Shown: positions 34,760 through 43,013 of the stretch, piece by piece | How positions within the stretch are numbered: position 1 is the first letter of the stretch | Layout of the letters: each line of letters begins with the position of its first letter | NCBI GenBank assembly: GCA_027490255.1 | Contig: JAIXYM010000064.1 | Coordinates: 1-64,000, forward strand | Length of the DNA: 64,000 nucleotides | Direction of reading: 5' to 3' | DNA from: Oxalobacteraceae bacterium | Lineage (GTDB): Bacteria; Pseudomonadota; Gammaproteobacteria; Burkholderiales; Burkholderiaceae_D | Notes under the pieces: model-generated | Told to the model about the DNA's origin: nothing | Database searches by the model: none | What the model saw: only the letters and a program-made list of their open reading frames with translations | Translations under genes and position numbers: made by a program

Positions 34760-35778
34760 GCGCCGAACGCATCCACCAGCACTTCAATCCGGCGGTTCTT
34801 TGCGCGGCCTTCGCGTGTGTCGTTCGGCGCGAGAGGTTTGGTATCCGCCATGCCCCGCACGATCACCCGTTCACGTGGGACGCCTGCCTGTTCGGTCAAA
34901 TAATCTGCGACTGACGCAGCGCGGGCACCGGACAAATCCCAGTTCGAGCGATAGCGATTATGGCCATTGAGCGGTATGTCATCGGTGTGCCCTTCCACCG
35001 TAATCCGACCACCGGCGGCGGCGATACTGCGGCCAATTTTTCTGAGCATGGGCATGAAATCTGGTGACAGATCTGCGCTCCCCGAATAGAAACTACCCTG
35101 CACCACCATGCGGATAACGATACGCTCGCCATCACGCTCGACCTGCGCCTCACCCTTGGCGATTTCGCTGGCGAGCATCTCGCGCAACTGCTTGAGCTGA
35201 CGTGCCGTGTCGTTGCGCTGCTCATCTTCCTCACCGCCCTCACGAATTTCGACCCGGCTCTCCACCTGCGCCTGCGCATCGGCGATGCGGCCATACAGAT
35301 CGATCATTTCCTGCGGCATGATGCCGCTGCCACGTGCAGGCAACTGTAAAACCAGCTTGCCGTTTTCTGTGCGCAGCTGGACTTTTTTACCGACCAGATC
35401 CATCGAGAGTGATTTTTGTAATGTGCCCAGATCACGGGCGAGCTGTTCTGGCAACGGCGCAGTGTCTTTGGTAGGGCCGGCGACGAGTTGTGTTTCTGCG
35501 GGCGGTGCAACCACGGTGGGCAGCGCGTCCTGATTGCCGAGTGACTTTTGCAGAGAACCGCTAACGTCTTTGAAACGATTGACGTTCGTATCGGAGAACG
35601 ACAGGATGAGGACAAAGAACGCCAACAGCAGCGTGATCATGTCCGCGAAGGTGGTCATCCACAAGGGTGAGCCATGCCGTCGTGGCTGTTCATCTTCTTC
35701 ATGGAGCGCAGCATCGAACAGCGAGACAATCTTTACTGGCTCTTTTTCAGCTTCTACTTCTGCTGCTGCCGTGTTCAT
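34756..35778 (-). CDS. motB: Stator protein MotB, PomB-like
   Basis: Stator subunit that couples ion flow to torque and anchors to peptidoglycan. 340 residues. One membrane segment, GSPLWMTTFADMITLLLAFFVLILSFSD, carries the essential ion-binding aspartate at about residue 46. The surrounding LWMxTFADxxxLLxxFFVLxLSFS pattern is closer to sodium-type PomB than to proton-type MotB. The plug/linker region follows, then a C-terminal OmpA domain with EGHTDDIPLNGHNRYRSNWDLSGARAASVADYL. Its start overlaps the motA stop by 4 bases. Confidence 0.93.
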   Translation of the reverse strand: MNTAAAEVEAEKEPVKIVSLFDAALHEEDEQPRRHGSPLWMTTFADMITLLLAFFVLILSFSDTNVNRFKDVSGSLQKSLGNQDALPTVVAPPAETQLVAGPTKDTAPLPEQLARDLGTLQKSLSMDLVGKKVQLRTENGKLVLQLPARGSGIMPQEMIDLYGRIADAQAQVESRVEIREGGEEDEQRNDTARQLKQLREMLASEIAKGEAQVERDGERIVIRMVVQGSFYSGSADLSPDFMPMLRKIGRSIAAAGGRITVEGHTDDIPLNGHNRYRSNWDLSGARAASVADYLTEQAGVPRERVIVRGMADTKPLAPNDTREGRAKNRRIEVLVDAFGA

Positions 35779-36572
35779 TCGGCAGTTACCTTTACTTCGT
35801 CTTCTTTGGTTTCAATCGGTGCTTCGGGTTCGGCTTGCTGGGGAAGCATGTTACCTAACAAGAGATCCGGCAACAAACGCGGATCACCACCTTGGTGGAT
35901 GAACAGAACGCCCGCCATGGCCAATTCATAGTTGCGACGAGCGCGCTTGCCGTGTCCCATGATTTTCTGTACCAACGGACCCAGCAGTACATTGGCTAAT
36001 ACAGCGCCATAAAGTGTCGTGAGTAAAGCCACGGCCATACCGGGACCAATCGAACGCGGATCAGACATATTGCCCATCATGAGCACCAGACCCAACAGCG
36101 TGCCTATCATGCCCATGCCCGGCGCCAGCTCTTGCGCATAGCTAAAAAAATCACGCGCGTTGTCGAAGCGAAGTCTGACCTCGGCAATTTCACGTAGCAA
36201 GGCATCCTTGAGCACACCGTGCTCAATACCATCGACCCACATACGAACTGCTTTTGCGATGAAGGGATCGGTGTATTCGCGGTCCTCCAGCGTAATCATC
36301 CAGCGATCGTCATAGCGCGCGATGCGCCCGATCTCGACCAACTCATCAATCAGGTCTGGCAGAGGGGTCGGTTGGCTGGTGAGTATTTCGCGCGCAGTTT
36401 TGTAGGCATCACGAAATTCCGATAGGGAGCTTTTTGCAAGTACGCAAAGGAAGGTGCCACCGAAAACAATCAGTATCGATGGCAAATCAATGAAGCGCAG
36501 GAAGTCGCCACCGGTGGCCATCGCAATTACCAGCAGCGCACCGACAACACCGACAATACTAGCAATATCCAT
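35775..36572 (-). CDS. motA: Stator protein MotA, PomA-like
   Basis: Stator subunit with four membrane segments. 265 residues. The sequence starts MDIASIVGVVGALLVIAMATGGDFLRFIDLPSILIVFGGTFLCVL, and the third/fourth membrane region reads APGMGMIGTLLGLVLMMGNM with GPGMAVALLTTLYGAVLANVL. The short cytoplasmic loop and MDL/MDI start are typical of PomA-type sodium stators rather than E. coli MotA. It lies 67 bases after the FleQ-like gene on the same strand, so the three may be cotranscribed; no sigma-28 promoter is visible upstream. Confidence 0.93.
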   Translation of the reverse strand: MDIASIVGVVGALLVIAMATGGDFLRFIDLPSILIVFGGTFLCVLAKSSLSEFRDAYKTAREILTSQPTPLPDLIDELVEIGRIARYDDRWMITLEDREYTDPFIAKAVRMWVDGIEHGVLKDALLREIAEVRLRFDNARDFFSYAQELAPGMGMIGTLLGLVLMMGNMSDPRSIGPGMAVALLTTLYGAVLANVLLGPLVQKIMGHGKRARRNYELAMAGVLFIHQGGDPRLLPDLLLGNMLPQQAEPEAPIETKEDEVKVTAE

Positions 36573-36639
36573 GATGGGCAGACGTAGTGAGACGATTAAA
36601 AACCACGCTTAGGACTTAATGTCTGATTTCCAATTCGAT

Positions 36640-37761
36640 TCAGGCAGAACGCAGCCGGTATTTATCGATTTTTTCAATCAGTGTCGTACGTTGTAAATTC
36701 AGCAGACGCGCAGTTTTCGAGACATTACCGTCCGAACGATCTAGCGCCTGCTCGATGAAAGCGCGCTCAATTTCTGCCATGCGTTCTTTGAGCGAGAGAC
36801 CCTCGGGTGGCAATACCGGACCACCCTGAGCGAGCAAGATGATGTCTTCCACGTGATTGTGTTCGGGTTCAGTGATAGTCACTGCTTCGGATAGCGTGGC
36901 GTCGTTGTCACCGACAGCGAACATTTGCAATACGTCGGCGGCATGTGGCTCGTGGTTTTCAACAACAGCATCACCACGCTCGAGTTGCAGTTTCTGCAGA
37001 CCTTTAGGCAGCATGGCTGCGGGCACGCTGCGCAGCGACAGCTTTTGTCCTGAAAACAGCGTAGAAAATCGATGAATCAGATTCGAGAGTTCGCGAACAT
37101 TGCCCGGCCATTCGTAAGCCTTGAGTGCGTCGGCAAAATCCGGAGAAAAAGTCACCGGCGCACTTTTATAAGCAAATTTGTCGGCATAGTATTTCGCCAG
37201 CAGCAGAATATCGTCACCGCGCTCGCGCAACGGTGGCGTAATGACGGGCAATACATTCAGACGGTAATACAAGTCTTCCCGAAAACGACCGGCCGCAATT
37301 TCAGCTTCAAGATCACGGTGGGTTGCAGCGACCACGCGCACGTCAACTTCCACCGGGCGCGACGAACCAACGGGATCAACCGTGCGCTCTTGCAATACAC
37401 GCAAAAGCTTGACTTGCATGTCGAGCGACAGATCACCGATTTCATCCAGAAAGAGCGTGCCACCATGCGCGAGCTCAAAACGCCCAACGCGATCAGCCAG
37501 AGCGCCCGTGAACGCACCCTTGCGATGACCAAACAACTCGCTTTCCATCAGTTCTTTGGGAATCGCCGCACAATTGAGCGGCACAAAATTGGCGTCAGCA
37601 CGCGGCGACTGATAATGCAGAGCCTGCGCGACCAACTCCTTGCCGGTGCCGGATTCGCCGTTGATCATCACCGTCGCAGGAGAATCCGCGATAGTCTCGA
37701 TCAGCTTACGGATCTCGCGCATCGGTTGGCTGTTGCCAATAATGGGACTCGGCTGGCGCAT
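36640..37761 (-). CDS. fleQ: Sigma-54-dependent flagellar activator, FleQ/FlrA family
   Basis: AAA+ enhancer-binding protein activating RpoN promoters. 373 residues. Walker A GESGTGKE (about 35-42), the sigma-54-contacting loop GAFTGA (about 81-86), Walker [13 protein letters not shown], and a Fis-type helix-turn-helix at the C-terminus ([24 protein letters not shown]). Compared with FleQ/FlrA (about 490 residues), the N-terminal regulatory domain is missing: the AAA+ domain begins within the first 10 residues. An alternative name would be a FlrC/NtrC-type protein lacking its receiver. It likely drives the flgB, flgA and flhA promoters seen here, with FlhG as a possible brake. Confidence 0.88.
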   Translation of the reverse strand: MRQPSPIIGNSQPMREIRKLIETIADSPATVMINGESGTGKELVAQALHYQSPRADANFVPLNCAAIPKELMESELFGHRKGAFTGALADRVGRFELAHGGTLFLDEIGDLSLDMQVKLLRVLQERTVDPVGSSRPVEVDVRVVAATHRDLEAEIAAGRFREDLYYRLNVLPVITPPLRERGDDILLLAKYYADKFAYKSAPVTFSPDFADALKAYEWPGNVRELSNLIHRFSTLFSGQKLSLRSVPAAMLPKGLQKLQLERGDAVVENHEPHAADVLQMFAVGDNDATLSEAVTITEPEHNHVEDIILLAQGGPVLPPEGLSLKERMAEIERAFIEQALDRSDGNVSKTARLLNLQRTTLIEKIDKYRLRSA

Positions 37762-38039
37762 TCGGTCGGCTTATCCTAGGAGGATGGTTGGGCTGGATGG
37801 TCTCCCTGTCCGTCTAAAAACAGACGGGAACAGTTCTCCAATGTTTCCTGATTGGAACATAGCATAGTGGAACTGTCAACGCGCCCCACAGTCGCTGCCA
37901 TCGCCCAAAATTGCAATTAATACAACCACTTAGCGGTGGGGTGCGGAATCGCTGGTTTTACAGATTCGAATGCACCCGGGTTCGGAGTGTTTACAATGGG
38001 GTTCGCTGTTCACCCTCTTTCTACGGAGCCGACAACGCC

Positions 38040-38498
38040 ATGAGCACGATTGCGCAATTGCGCCGCATTCTCAAAGACAGCCACACGATCGCCGTGGTCG
38101 GGCTGTCGGCGGATTGGTTCAGGCCTTCTTATTTCGCTGCGAAGTATATGCAGGAGCATGGTTACAAGGTCATCCCGGTCAATCCGAAGTACACCGAAAT
38201 TCTGGGGGAGCGCTGCTACCCGGATCTGAAATCCATTCCCGACAAGGTCGATATCGTCGATGTGTTTCGTAAAAGCGAGGATTGCTTACCCATCGCACAG
38301 GATGCCGTGGCGATAGGCGCAAAAGCGCTCTGGCTGCAGATCGGGGTGATCAACGAAGAAGCCGGCCGGATTGCTGAAACCGCCGGCCTGGAGGTGGTGA
38401 TGAACCGCTGTGTGAAAATCGAATATGCCCGCTTGTTTGGAGGTCTGGGCTGGTTTGGTGTCAACACACGCATCATTTCGTCTCGCCGGCCTGTTTAA
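38040..38498 (+). CDS. CoA-binding domain protein (YccU type)
   Basis: 152 residues, starting at MSTIAQLRRILKDSHTIAVVGLSADWFRPSYFAAKYMQEHGYKVIPVNP. The Rossmann-type CoA-binding fold of the succinyl-CoA-synthetase-like family covers the whole protein, with NRCVKIEYARLFGGLGWFGVNT at the end, typical of the YccU subgroup. No precise function is established for this group. The next gene, metY, follows after 94 bases in the same direction. Confidence 0.88.
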   Translation: MSTIAQLRRILKDSHTIAVVGLSADWFRPSYFAAKYMQEHGYKVIPVNPKYTEILGERCYPDLKSIPDKVDIVDVFRKSEDCLPIAQDAVAIGAKALWLQIGVINEEAGRIAETAGLEVVMNRCVKIEYARLFGGLGWFGVNTRIISSRRPV

Positions 38499-38592
38499 GC
38501 ATGACAACCTATCTCTTCAGGGCAAGGTGCTCCCACCACCGCCAGCCATTTTTTGTTAGCGCGTCTTAGTCCGACTTTTTCACACCTACGCT

Positions 38593-39876
38593 ATGTCTAA
38601 AGATCACGTTTACGACTTCGATACCCTCTGCCTGCATGCAGGTCAGATACCCGACGCGGCTACTGGCGCAAGAGCGGTACCGATTTATCAAACGACCTCC
38701 TATGTGTTTGATAGCGCTGAGCATGCGGCCAGCCTGTTCAATCTACAAACCTTCGGCAATGTGTATTCACGGCTCTCCAATCCCACCGTCGCGGTGCTGG
38801 AGGAGCGCGTGGCCGCTCTCGAAGATGGGCGCGCTGCGGTAGCAACCTCCAGCGGTATGGCGGCGCAGATGATTGCGATGCTTAATCTCTGCGAAGCCGG
38901 TGACGAGATCGTTGCTGCACGTACGCTGTATGGCGGCACCCACACGCAACTGCATGTGAATTTCCGCAAGCTGGGTATCAACACGATTTTTGTTGATTCG
39001 GATGATCCTGAAAATTTCGCGCGCGCGATCACGCCCAAAACAAAACTGCTGTACGCAGAGACGATCGGCAACCCATCGATGAACGTGCTGGATATCGAGA
39101 AAGTCGCGACCATTGCAGCGCAAGCTGATCTGCCTCTGTTTATCGATAACACCTTCGCCAGCCCCTACCTGTGCCGTCCGTTTCAGTGGGGTGCCGCGGT
39201 GGTCATGCACTCGGCGACAAAATTTTTAGGCGGGCATGGCACAACGATGGGCGGCATCATCGTGGAATCAGGCAAATTCAACTGGGGCAATGGAAAATTT
39301 CCCACCATGACCGAGCCATCAGACGGCTATCACGGTGTGCGATTTTATGAAACCTTTGGTGACTTTGGCTTCACCATGAAGTGCCGCATGGAGGGATTAC
39401 GCACCTTTGGTCCCGCACTCTCGCCGATGAATGCTTTCATGCTGCTGCAAGGCGTGGAGACGCTGCACCTGCGTATGGAACGCCACTGCAGCAATACGCA
39501 GAAAATCGCTGAGCACTTGTCGTCACACCCGAAGGTGTCGTGGGTGAATTATCCGGGACTGAAGAACAACAAGTACCACGAACTCGCCAAAAAATATCTG
39601 CCCAAAGGTGCAGGTGCTGTCTTGTCGTTTGGTGTCAAAGGTGGCGCTGCGGCGGGACAAAAATTTATCGAAAACGTGGAGTTTCTATCGCATCTAGCCA
39701 ACATTGGTGACGCCAAGACGCTGGTGATTCATCCTGCATCGACTACGCACCGTCAACTATCGGAAGAACAGCAGATCGCCGCCGGTGTGCCACCTGATCT
39801 GATCCGTTTGGCAGTAGGTATTGAATCGGTGGATGACATTCTTTGGGATATTGATCAGGCGCTGTCGAAGACGTGA
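38593..39876 (+). CDS. metY: O-acetylhomoserine sulfhydrylase (O-acetylhomoserine aminocarboxypropyltransferase)
   Basis: PLP enzyme making homocysteine (or methionine) from O-acetylhomoserine and sulfide or methanethiol. 427 residues, the standard length for this branch of the Cys/Met metabolism family. The N-terminus reads FDTLCLHAGQIPDAATGARAVPIYQTTSYVF. The PLP lysine is in HSATKFLGGHGTTMGG (about residue 213). The C-terminal HPASTTHRQLSEEQQIAAGV is a signature. The 3' end is duplicated immediately downstream. Confidence 0.95.
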   Translation: MSKDHVYDFDTLCLHAGQIPDAATGARAVPIYQTTSYVFDSAEHAASLFNLQTFGNVYSRLSNPTVAVLEERVAALEDGRAAVATSSGMAAQMIAMLNLCEAGDEIVAARTLYGGTHTQLHVNFRKLGINTIFVDSDDPENFARAITPKTKLLYAETIGNPSMNVLDIEKVATIAAQADLPLFIDNTFASPYLCRPFQWGAAVVMHSATKFLGGHGTTMGGIIVESGKFNWGNGKFPTMTEPSDGYHGVRFYETFGDFGFTMKCRMEGLRTFGPALSPMNAFMLLQGVETLHLRMERHCSNTQKIAEHLSSHPKVSWVNYPGLKNNKYHELAKKYLPKGAGAVLSFGVKGGAAAGQKFIENVEFLSHLANIGDAKTLVIHPASTTHRQLSEEQQIAAGVPPDLIRLAVGIESVDDILWDIDQALSKT

Positions 39877-39920
39877 TGGGTGGTTGGCGCGGGCGCTATC
39901 GAAGACGTGATGGGTGGCTG
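39859..39920. repeat. 28-bp direct repeat including the metY stop codon
   Basis: Two 28-base copies (39859-39886 and 39893-39920) differing at two positions, both containing TCGAAGACGTGATGGGTGG, separated by 6 bases. The first contains the end of metY including its stop. This looks like a recent local duplication next to repeat copy C. Confidence 0.85.
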
Positions 39921-39937
39921 AGTGATTGTCCTTCGGT

Positions 39938-40230
39938 GAAGCAACGACACTGGATACCGGCCTGCGCCGGTATGACAGTTTTGAGGCCAACAGAGCTTAA
40001 AACGTCATCACTTGCATGTGATGACAGTTTTGAAGCCAACAGACCTTAAAACGTCATCACTTGCATGTGATGACTGCTGCGTGGGCGGATCGCATGCGAT
40101 CCGAATTCCCCACTCGCTCCCGGCGAAAGGTGGAGCGGGGATTTCAGACCGCATGCGGTCTGCCCGCGCAACGGTCATGGCGTACTCGCAATGGCGCGCC
40201 CTGCAAGGGGGGATCCAGTGTCTTTCGTTG
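39938..40230. repeat. Mosaic palindromic intergenic element, copy C
   Basis: 293-base element in the convergent gap between metY and the hupE-like gene. Its ends read GAAGCAACGACACTGGATAC and GGATCCAGTGTCTTTCGTTG. Both ends carry ACACTGG/CCAGTGT, where copies A and B carry ACGCTGG/CCAGCGT. The first hairpin reads ATACCGGC / GCCGGTAT, where copy B has ATCCCGGC-type arms, again a paired change. A unit of about 48 bases with the 8-bp-stem GTCATCAC/GTGATGAC palindrome is tandemly duplicated. Next are a perfect 16-bp GCATGC-centred palindrome (40087-40102) and the perfect 18-bp palindrome shared with copy A (40145-40162). The remaining bases to 40375 show nothing recognisable. Confidence 0.85.
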
Positions 40231-40375
40231 AATACCTGAAAAAATTCTTACTTGTGAATTCGAATTAATGAATTCAAGAAGTAAGTCGCGGTCAATACAT
40301 TCGCGTCAAAAAAACTCTTCCGAACAGAAGTGAGCTCACGCCGAAATGCCTATTGACGCTGTCATTGAGCTCACC

Positions 40376-41566
40376 CTACCCCAACACACGCTCCGCAAGC
40401 CAAACACAAGCCATCAGCAAAATACTGATCGATCCCCAGCGCTGAATCAGCCTGACCACGCGCTCATTGCTCAGCACTGGCCAGAGCAACAAACCGACCA
40501 CCAACACAACGACCAGCTGACCAAACTCCACACCCAGATTGAAGGCCACCAGCGTTTCGATGAAATGTGACGAGGACAGTCCTAACTCACGCAGCCCGTT
40601 CGCAAAACCCATCCCGTGAATCAAACCAAAACCCAGCGCGAGTTTCCATGACTGTCTACCCTCGCCGCCGCGCAGATTGAGTAGTGCGGACGCGATGATG
40701 GAAGCCGCAATCGCGGATTCGATCAGTTTGTCCGGCAAGGTAATCCAGTCGAGTGCAGCTGCTGCCAGCGTGATGGAGTGCGAGAGGGTAAACGCCGTGA
40801 CCACTTTGATCGCATAGATACCGACTGCGCGCAAACCCGAGTCTGCCGAAGACGCTGACGCCGCTGATGTGGCTGATGCCGCTGTCGCATTCGATGCTAT
40901 CGTTTCCGACGACAAGGCGGCTCCCCGCGCTGCTGCCAGACCCAGACCGGGTAGCAGCAAGCACAACAGGAACAGCAGATGATCGGGCCCGCTCCAGATA
41001 TGCAAGGCGCCTTCGCGCGCATAAGTCCACAGGGCTTCGGCCAGCGCGATCTCGCGTAAAGGCAAACGCTGTACCGCATGTCGCGGATCAAGCACGGTGG
41101 TCGATTCCAGCGGTCCACTGTTAAGCTTCAGGAAAGCGCGTGCGACCTTTTCTTCTTCGTTGAAAAAACCATATCGCACCAACAGATAAGCGGCATTGGG
41201 TGGCAACGCCGCTGCGGTATGTGTCTGACGAACATACAGCCCATCGTTATGTACCGTGACTTCCTGTGACTGAAAGGTCAGCGACAGTGGATCACCATCC
41301 ACCTCCAGTGAGAGAGACTCACCCACAAGCGCCGCAAGCCTGTCACGCAGTTCTTCGAGTTCGTGCCGACGGATTTCTTTTTGCTGTGCAGGGGGTATCT
41401 GTAACAAGCCGTTCAGATCGCGCACAGCAAAATCAATCTGCACCGACACACCCGCCTCAGTGCTGCTGATACGCAGATAGCTATTGCCGGACTGATGCGC
41501 AGCTGCCGTCAATGGCAACAGCAAAGTAAATAGCAGAGCGTGGCATAACTGCCGTAACAGGATCAT
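40376..41566 (-). CDS. HupE/UreJ-family membrane protein with periplasmic N-terminal domain
   Basis: 396 residues: signal peptide, a periplasmic beta-rich domain (about 24-165), then about seven membrane segments of the HupE/UreJ_2 family starting with HIWSGPDHLLFLLCLLLPG, the metal-ligand-like motif. Later segments include AFTLSHSITLAAAALDW and GLIHGMGFANGLRELG, with conserved histidines. Classical HupE/UreJ proteins are nickel permeases; this two-domain form is widespread without a proven substrate. An Ala/Ser-rich cytoplasmic loop (about 222-245) is an oddity. Its start overlaps the upstream stop by 4 bases; it is the third gene of a three-gene operon. Confidence 0.8.
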   Translation of the reverse strand: MILLRQLCHALLFTLLLPLTAAAHQSGNSYLRISSTEAGVSVQIDFAVRDLNGLLQIPPAQQKEIRRHELEELRDRLAALVGESLSLEVDGDPLSLTFQSQEVTVHNDGLYVRQTHTAAALPPNAAYLLVRYGFFNEEEKVARAFLKLNSGPLESTTVLDPRHAVQRLPLREIALAEALWTYAREGALHIWSGPDHLLFLLCLLLPGLGLAAARGAALSSETIASNATAASATSAASASSADSGLRAVGIYAIKVVTAFTLSHSITLAAAALDWITLPDKLIESAIAASIIASALLNLRGGEGRQSWKLALGFGLIHGMGFANGLRELGLSSSHFIETLVAFNLGVEFGQLVVVLVVGLLLWPVLSNERVVRLIQRWGSISILLMACVWLAERVLG

Positions 41567-42300
41567 GGCGATGACAAGGCTTCAAGGGTGGCCAGCTTCA
41601 GGCTCGAAGGCCACTGACTGCGAAATTTTTTCAATATTTCAGCAACGCGGGCTTGGCATTTCGCCTTGGGTACGGCGCCCGAATCAAGTGCCTGCAAATA
41701 ATGAATACCCAGAATGAAATGCACCTCTTCGCTATCAATGGCAGGATCACGCTGCGTCAACAGACTTTCGCCAAAGACTATCATCTCGAGCAGGCTTTCC
41801 TTGCTTTGATTGATGGGTTTGAGCGGGTTATCGACGAAGCTGTCATAGAAGTGATGTTTGAATAACAGAAAGCGGGCAAGCATCGCCTGCTTCCCGCGCG
41901 GATCCAGCGCGAGTGATTCACGATAAGGCCGAGGATCGGATAGATACAAACGCGTCTGTGGCGATAACTGAAGTTTATTCGCCGAGGCATTGAGCATATT
42001 GACCAACACGGAAGTCTCGAGACCTTGCGTCTTACCGTGACTGATGATGTCTTCGTTCAGCAGTCCGCGTATTTCATCCAGAATTTTGCCCATCTCCAGC
42101 CAGGCATTGGCTCTGACTGGGGCTGGGCCGTTGCCCTGCGCGGTACGCGTCAATTCATCCAGTCGGGAAAGATAAACCTTGCGTGCATCGGCGCTGATGG
42201 CATCGTGCGCCTCCACACTCATCGCCGACAATAGCAAACCCACCAACAGGAATCCTGTGCGCATGCTTTTTAACAGGCGCGATAACGACATGTCTTGCAT
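41563..42300 (-). CDS. Exported protein of unknown function in the hupE-like operon
   Basis: 245 residues with an N-terminal signal peptide or anchor (TGFLLVGLLLSAMSVEA). The mature part is helical, with ARANAWLEMGKILDEIRGLLNEDIISHGKTQGL-type sequence and no motif I recognise. Its start overlaps the upstream gene's stop (TAATG), and its stop overlaps the hupE-like start, so the three are translationally coupled. A role in periplasmic metal or substrate handling together with the HupE-type protein is inference. Confidence 0.6.
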   Translation of the reverse strand: MQDMSLSRLLKSMRTGFLLVGLLLSAMSVEAHDAISADARKVYLSRLDELTRTAQGNGPAPVRANAWLEMGKILDEIRGLLNEDIISHGKTQGLETSVLVNMLNASANKLQLSPQTRLYLSDPRPYRESLALDPRGKQAMLARFLLFKHHFYDSFVDNPLKPINQSKESLLEMIVFGESLLTQRDPAIDSEEVHFILGIHYLQALDSGAVPKAKCQARVAEILKKFRSQWPSSLKLATLEALSSP

Positions 42301-42875
42301 TACTTGGCTTCCGAAACAGGTAACTCAACTTTCTCACCGAGTGCTGCAGCACGCGCACCGGGATGCACCTTCATATCGAACTTACCTTTCAGGGGTACCG
42401 TCAAGTGCATCGGACCCGCGGCCTCTAGCAGCGTCACCGTAATAAGAAATCCATGATGTAGCGGGAGATCATCACGCGCGACCAATACATGCGTACCATT
42501 ATCGAGCATGATTTGCAGCGGCATATCGGGATAATCTTCAAAAGGCGCGGCCGACTTCATGATCGCTTGTGCGTGCTGATAGGAGAGCACCGCCAGCTTC
42601 GATTGATCTGTTTTGAGCAGACTGGCTACCCGCCCTACATCGCGTGCACGACTCACCATGGCGCGCGATAGCGGTAATTTTTTGTTCAGAAAATCGACCC
42701 ACTCATCGCCGAAGGCATCGCCGGTCAGGTCGCTGTGCGATGTCAGTATCTGCAGATTGCGTTTGCGAAAAAGATCCCATTGCGCATAAGGCGTGTGTGC
42801 GAGTGCTTGTGCCACTGGCCAGAGCCCAGTTGCGAGTACCGCTACTGCGCTCCCGATAAATCGTCTTCTTTGCAT
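42300..42875 (-). CDS. Exported protein with Tat-like leader, unknown function
   Basis: 191 residues. The leader MQRRRFIGSAVAVLATGLWP has a twin-arginine-like RRRFIG motif followed by a hydrophobic stretch and VAQALA. The mature protein contains HTPYAQWDLFRKRNLQILTSHSDLTGDAFGDEW and YQHAQAIMKSA, resembling a periplasmic solute-binding fold, and ends with LTVPLKGKFDMKVHPGA. I cannot name the family. First gene of the hupE-like operon; the formamidase upstream is separated by a terminator. Confidence 0.6.
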   Translation of the reverse strand: MQRRRFIGSAVAVLATGLWPVAQALAHTPYAQWDLFRKRNLQILTSHSDLTGDAFGDEWVDFLNKKLPLSRAMVSRARDVGRVASLLKTDQSKLAVLSYQHAQAIMKSAAPFEDYPDMPLQIMLDNGTHVLVARDDLPLHHGFLITVTLLEAAGPMHLTVPLKGKFDMKVHPGARAAALGEKVELPVSEAK

Positions 42876-42959
42876 GGTTCATCCTGAGGAAACGCTGAAG
42901 CAGCGTCGTGCTTATCATTGTCAATTAATTAGGTGCACAATGAAAGACCCTGCATACCC

Positions 42960-42989
42960 AAAAAAAGAGCGAGGAAAATCCTCGCTCTT
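42960..42989 (-). terminator. Rho-independent terminator of the formamidase-like gene
   Basis: Perfect 11-bp stem with an AAA loop (42965-42989). On the minus strand it is followed by a run of T residues (42960-42966). It lies 24 bases after the stop of the formamidase-like gene. Confidence 0.92.
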
Positions 42990-43013
42990 CTTTGTACTTC
43001 AAAACCGCAGAAA

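Noticed and set aside
38500-38592. Leader of metY with a stretch resembling the beginning of an FMN riboswitch (TTCAGGGC, then AAGGTG and CTCCC).
   Set aside because: Only about 30 bases match loosely; the remaining helices of the aptamer are absent and metY is not a flavin gene. No SAM riboswitch consensus is visible either.
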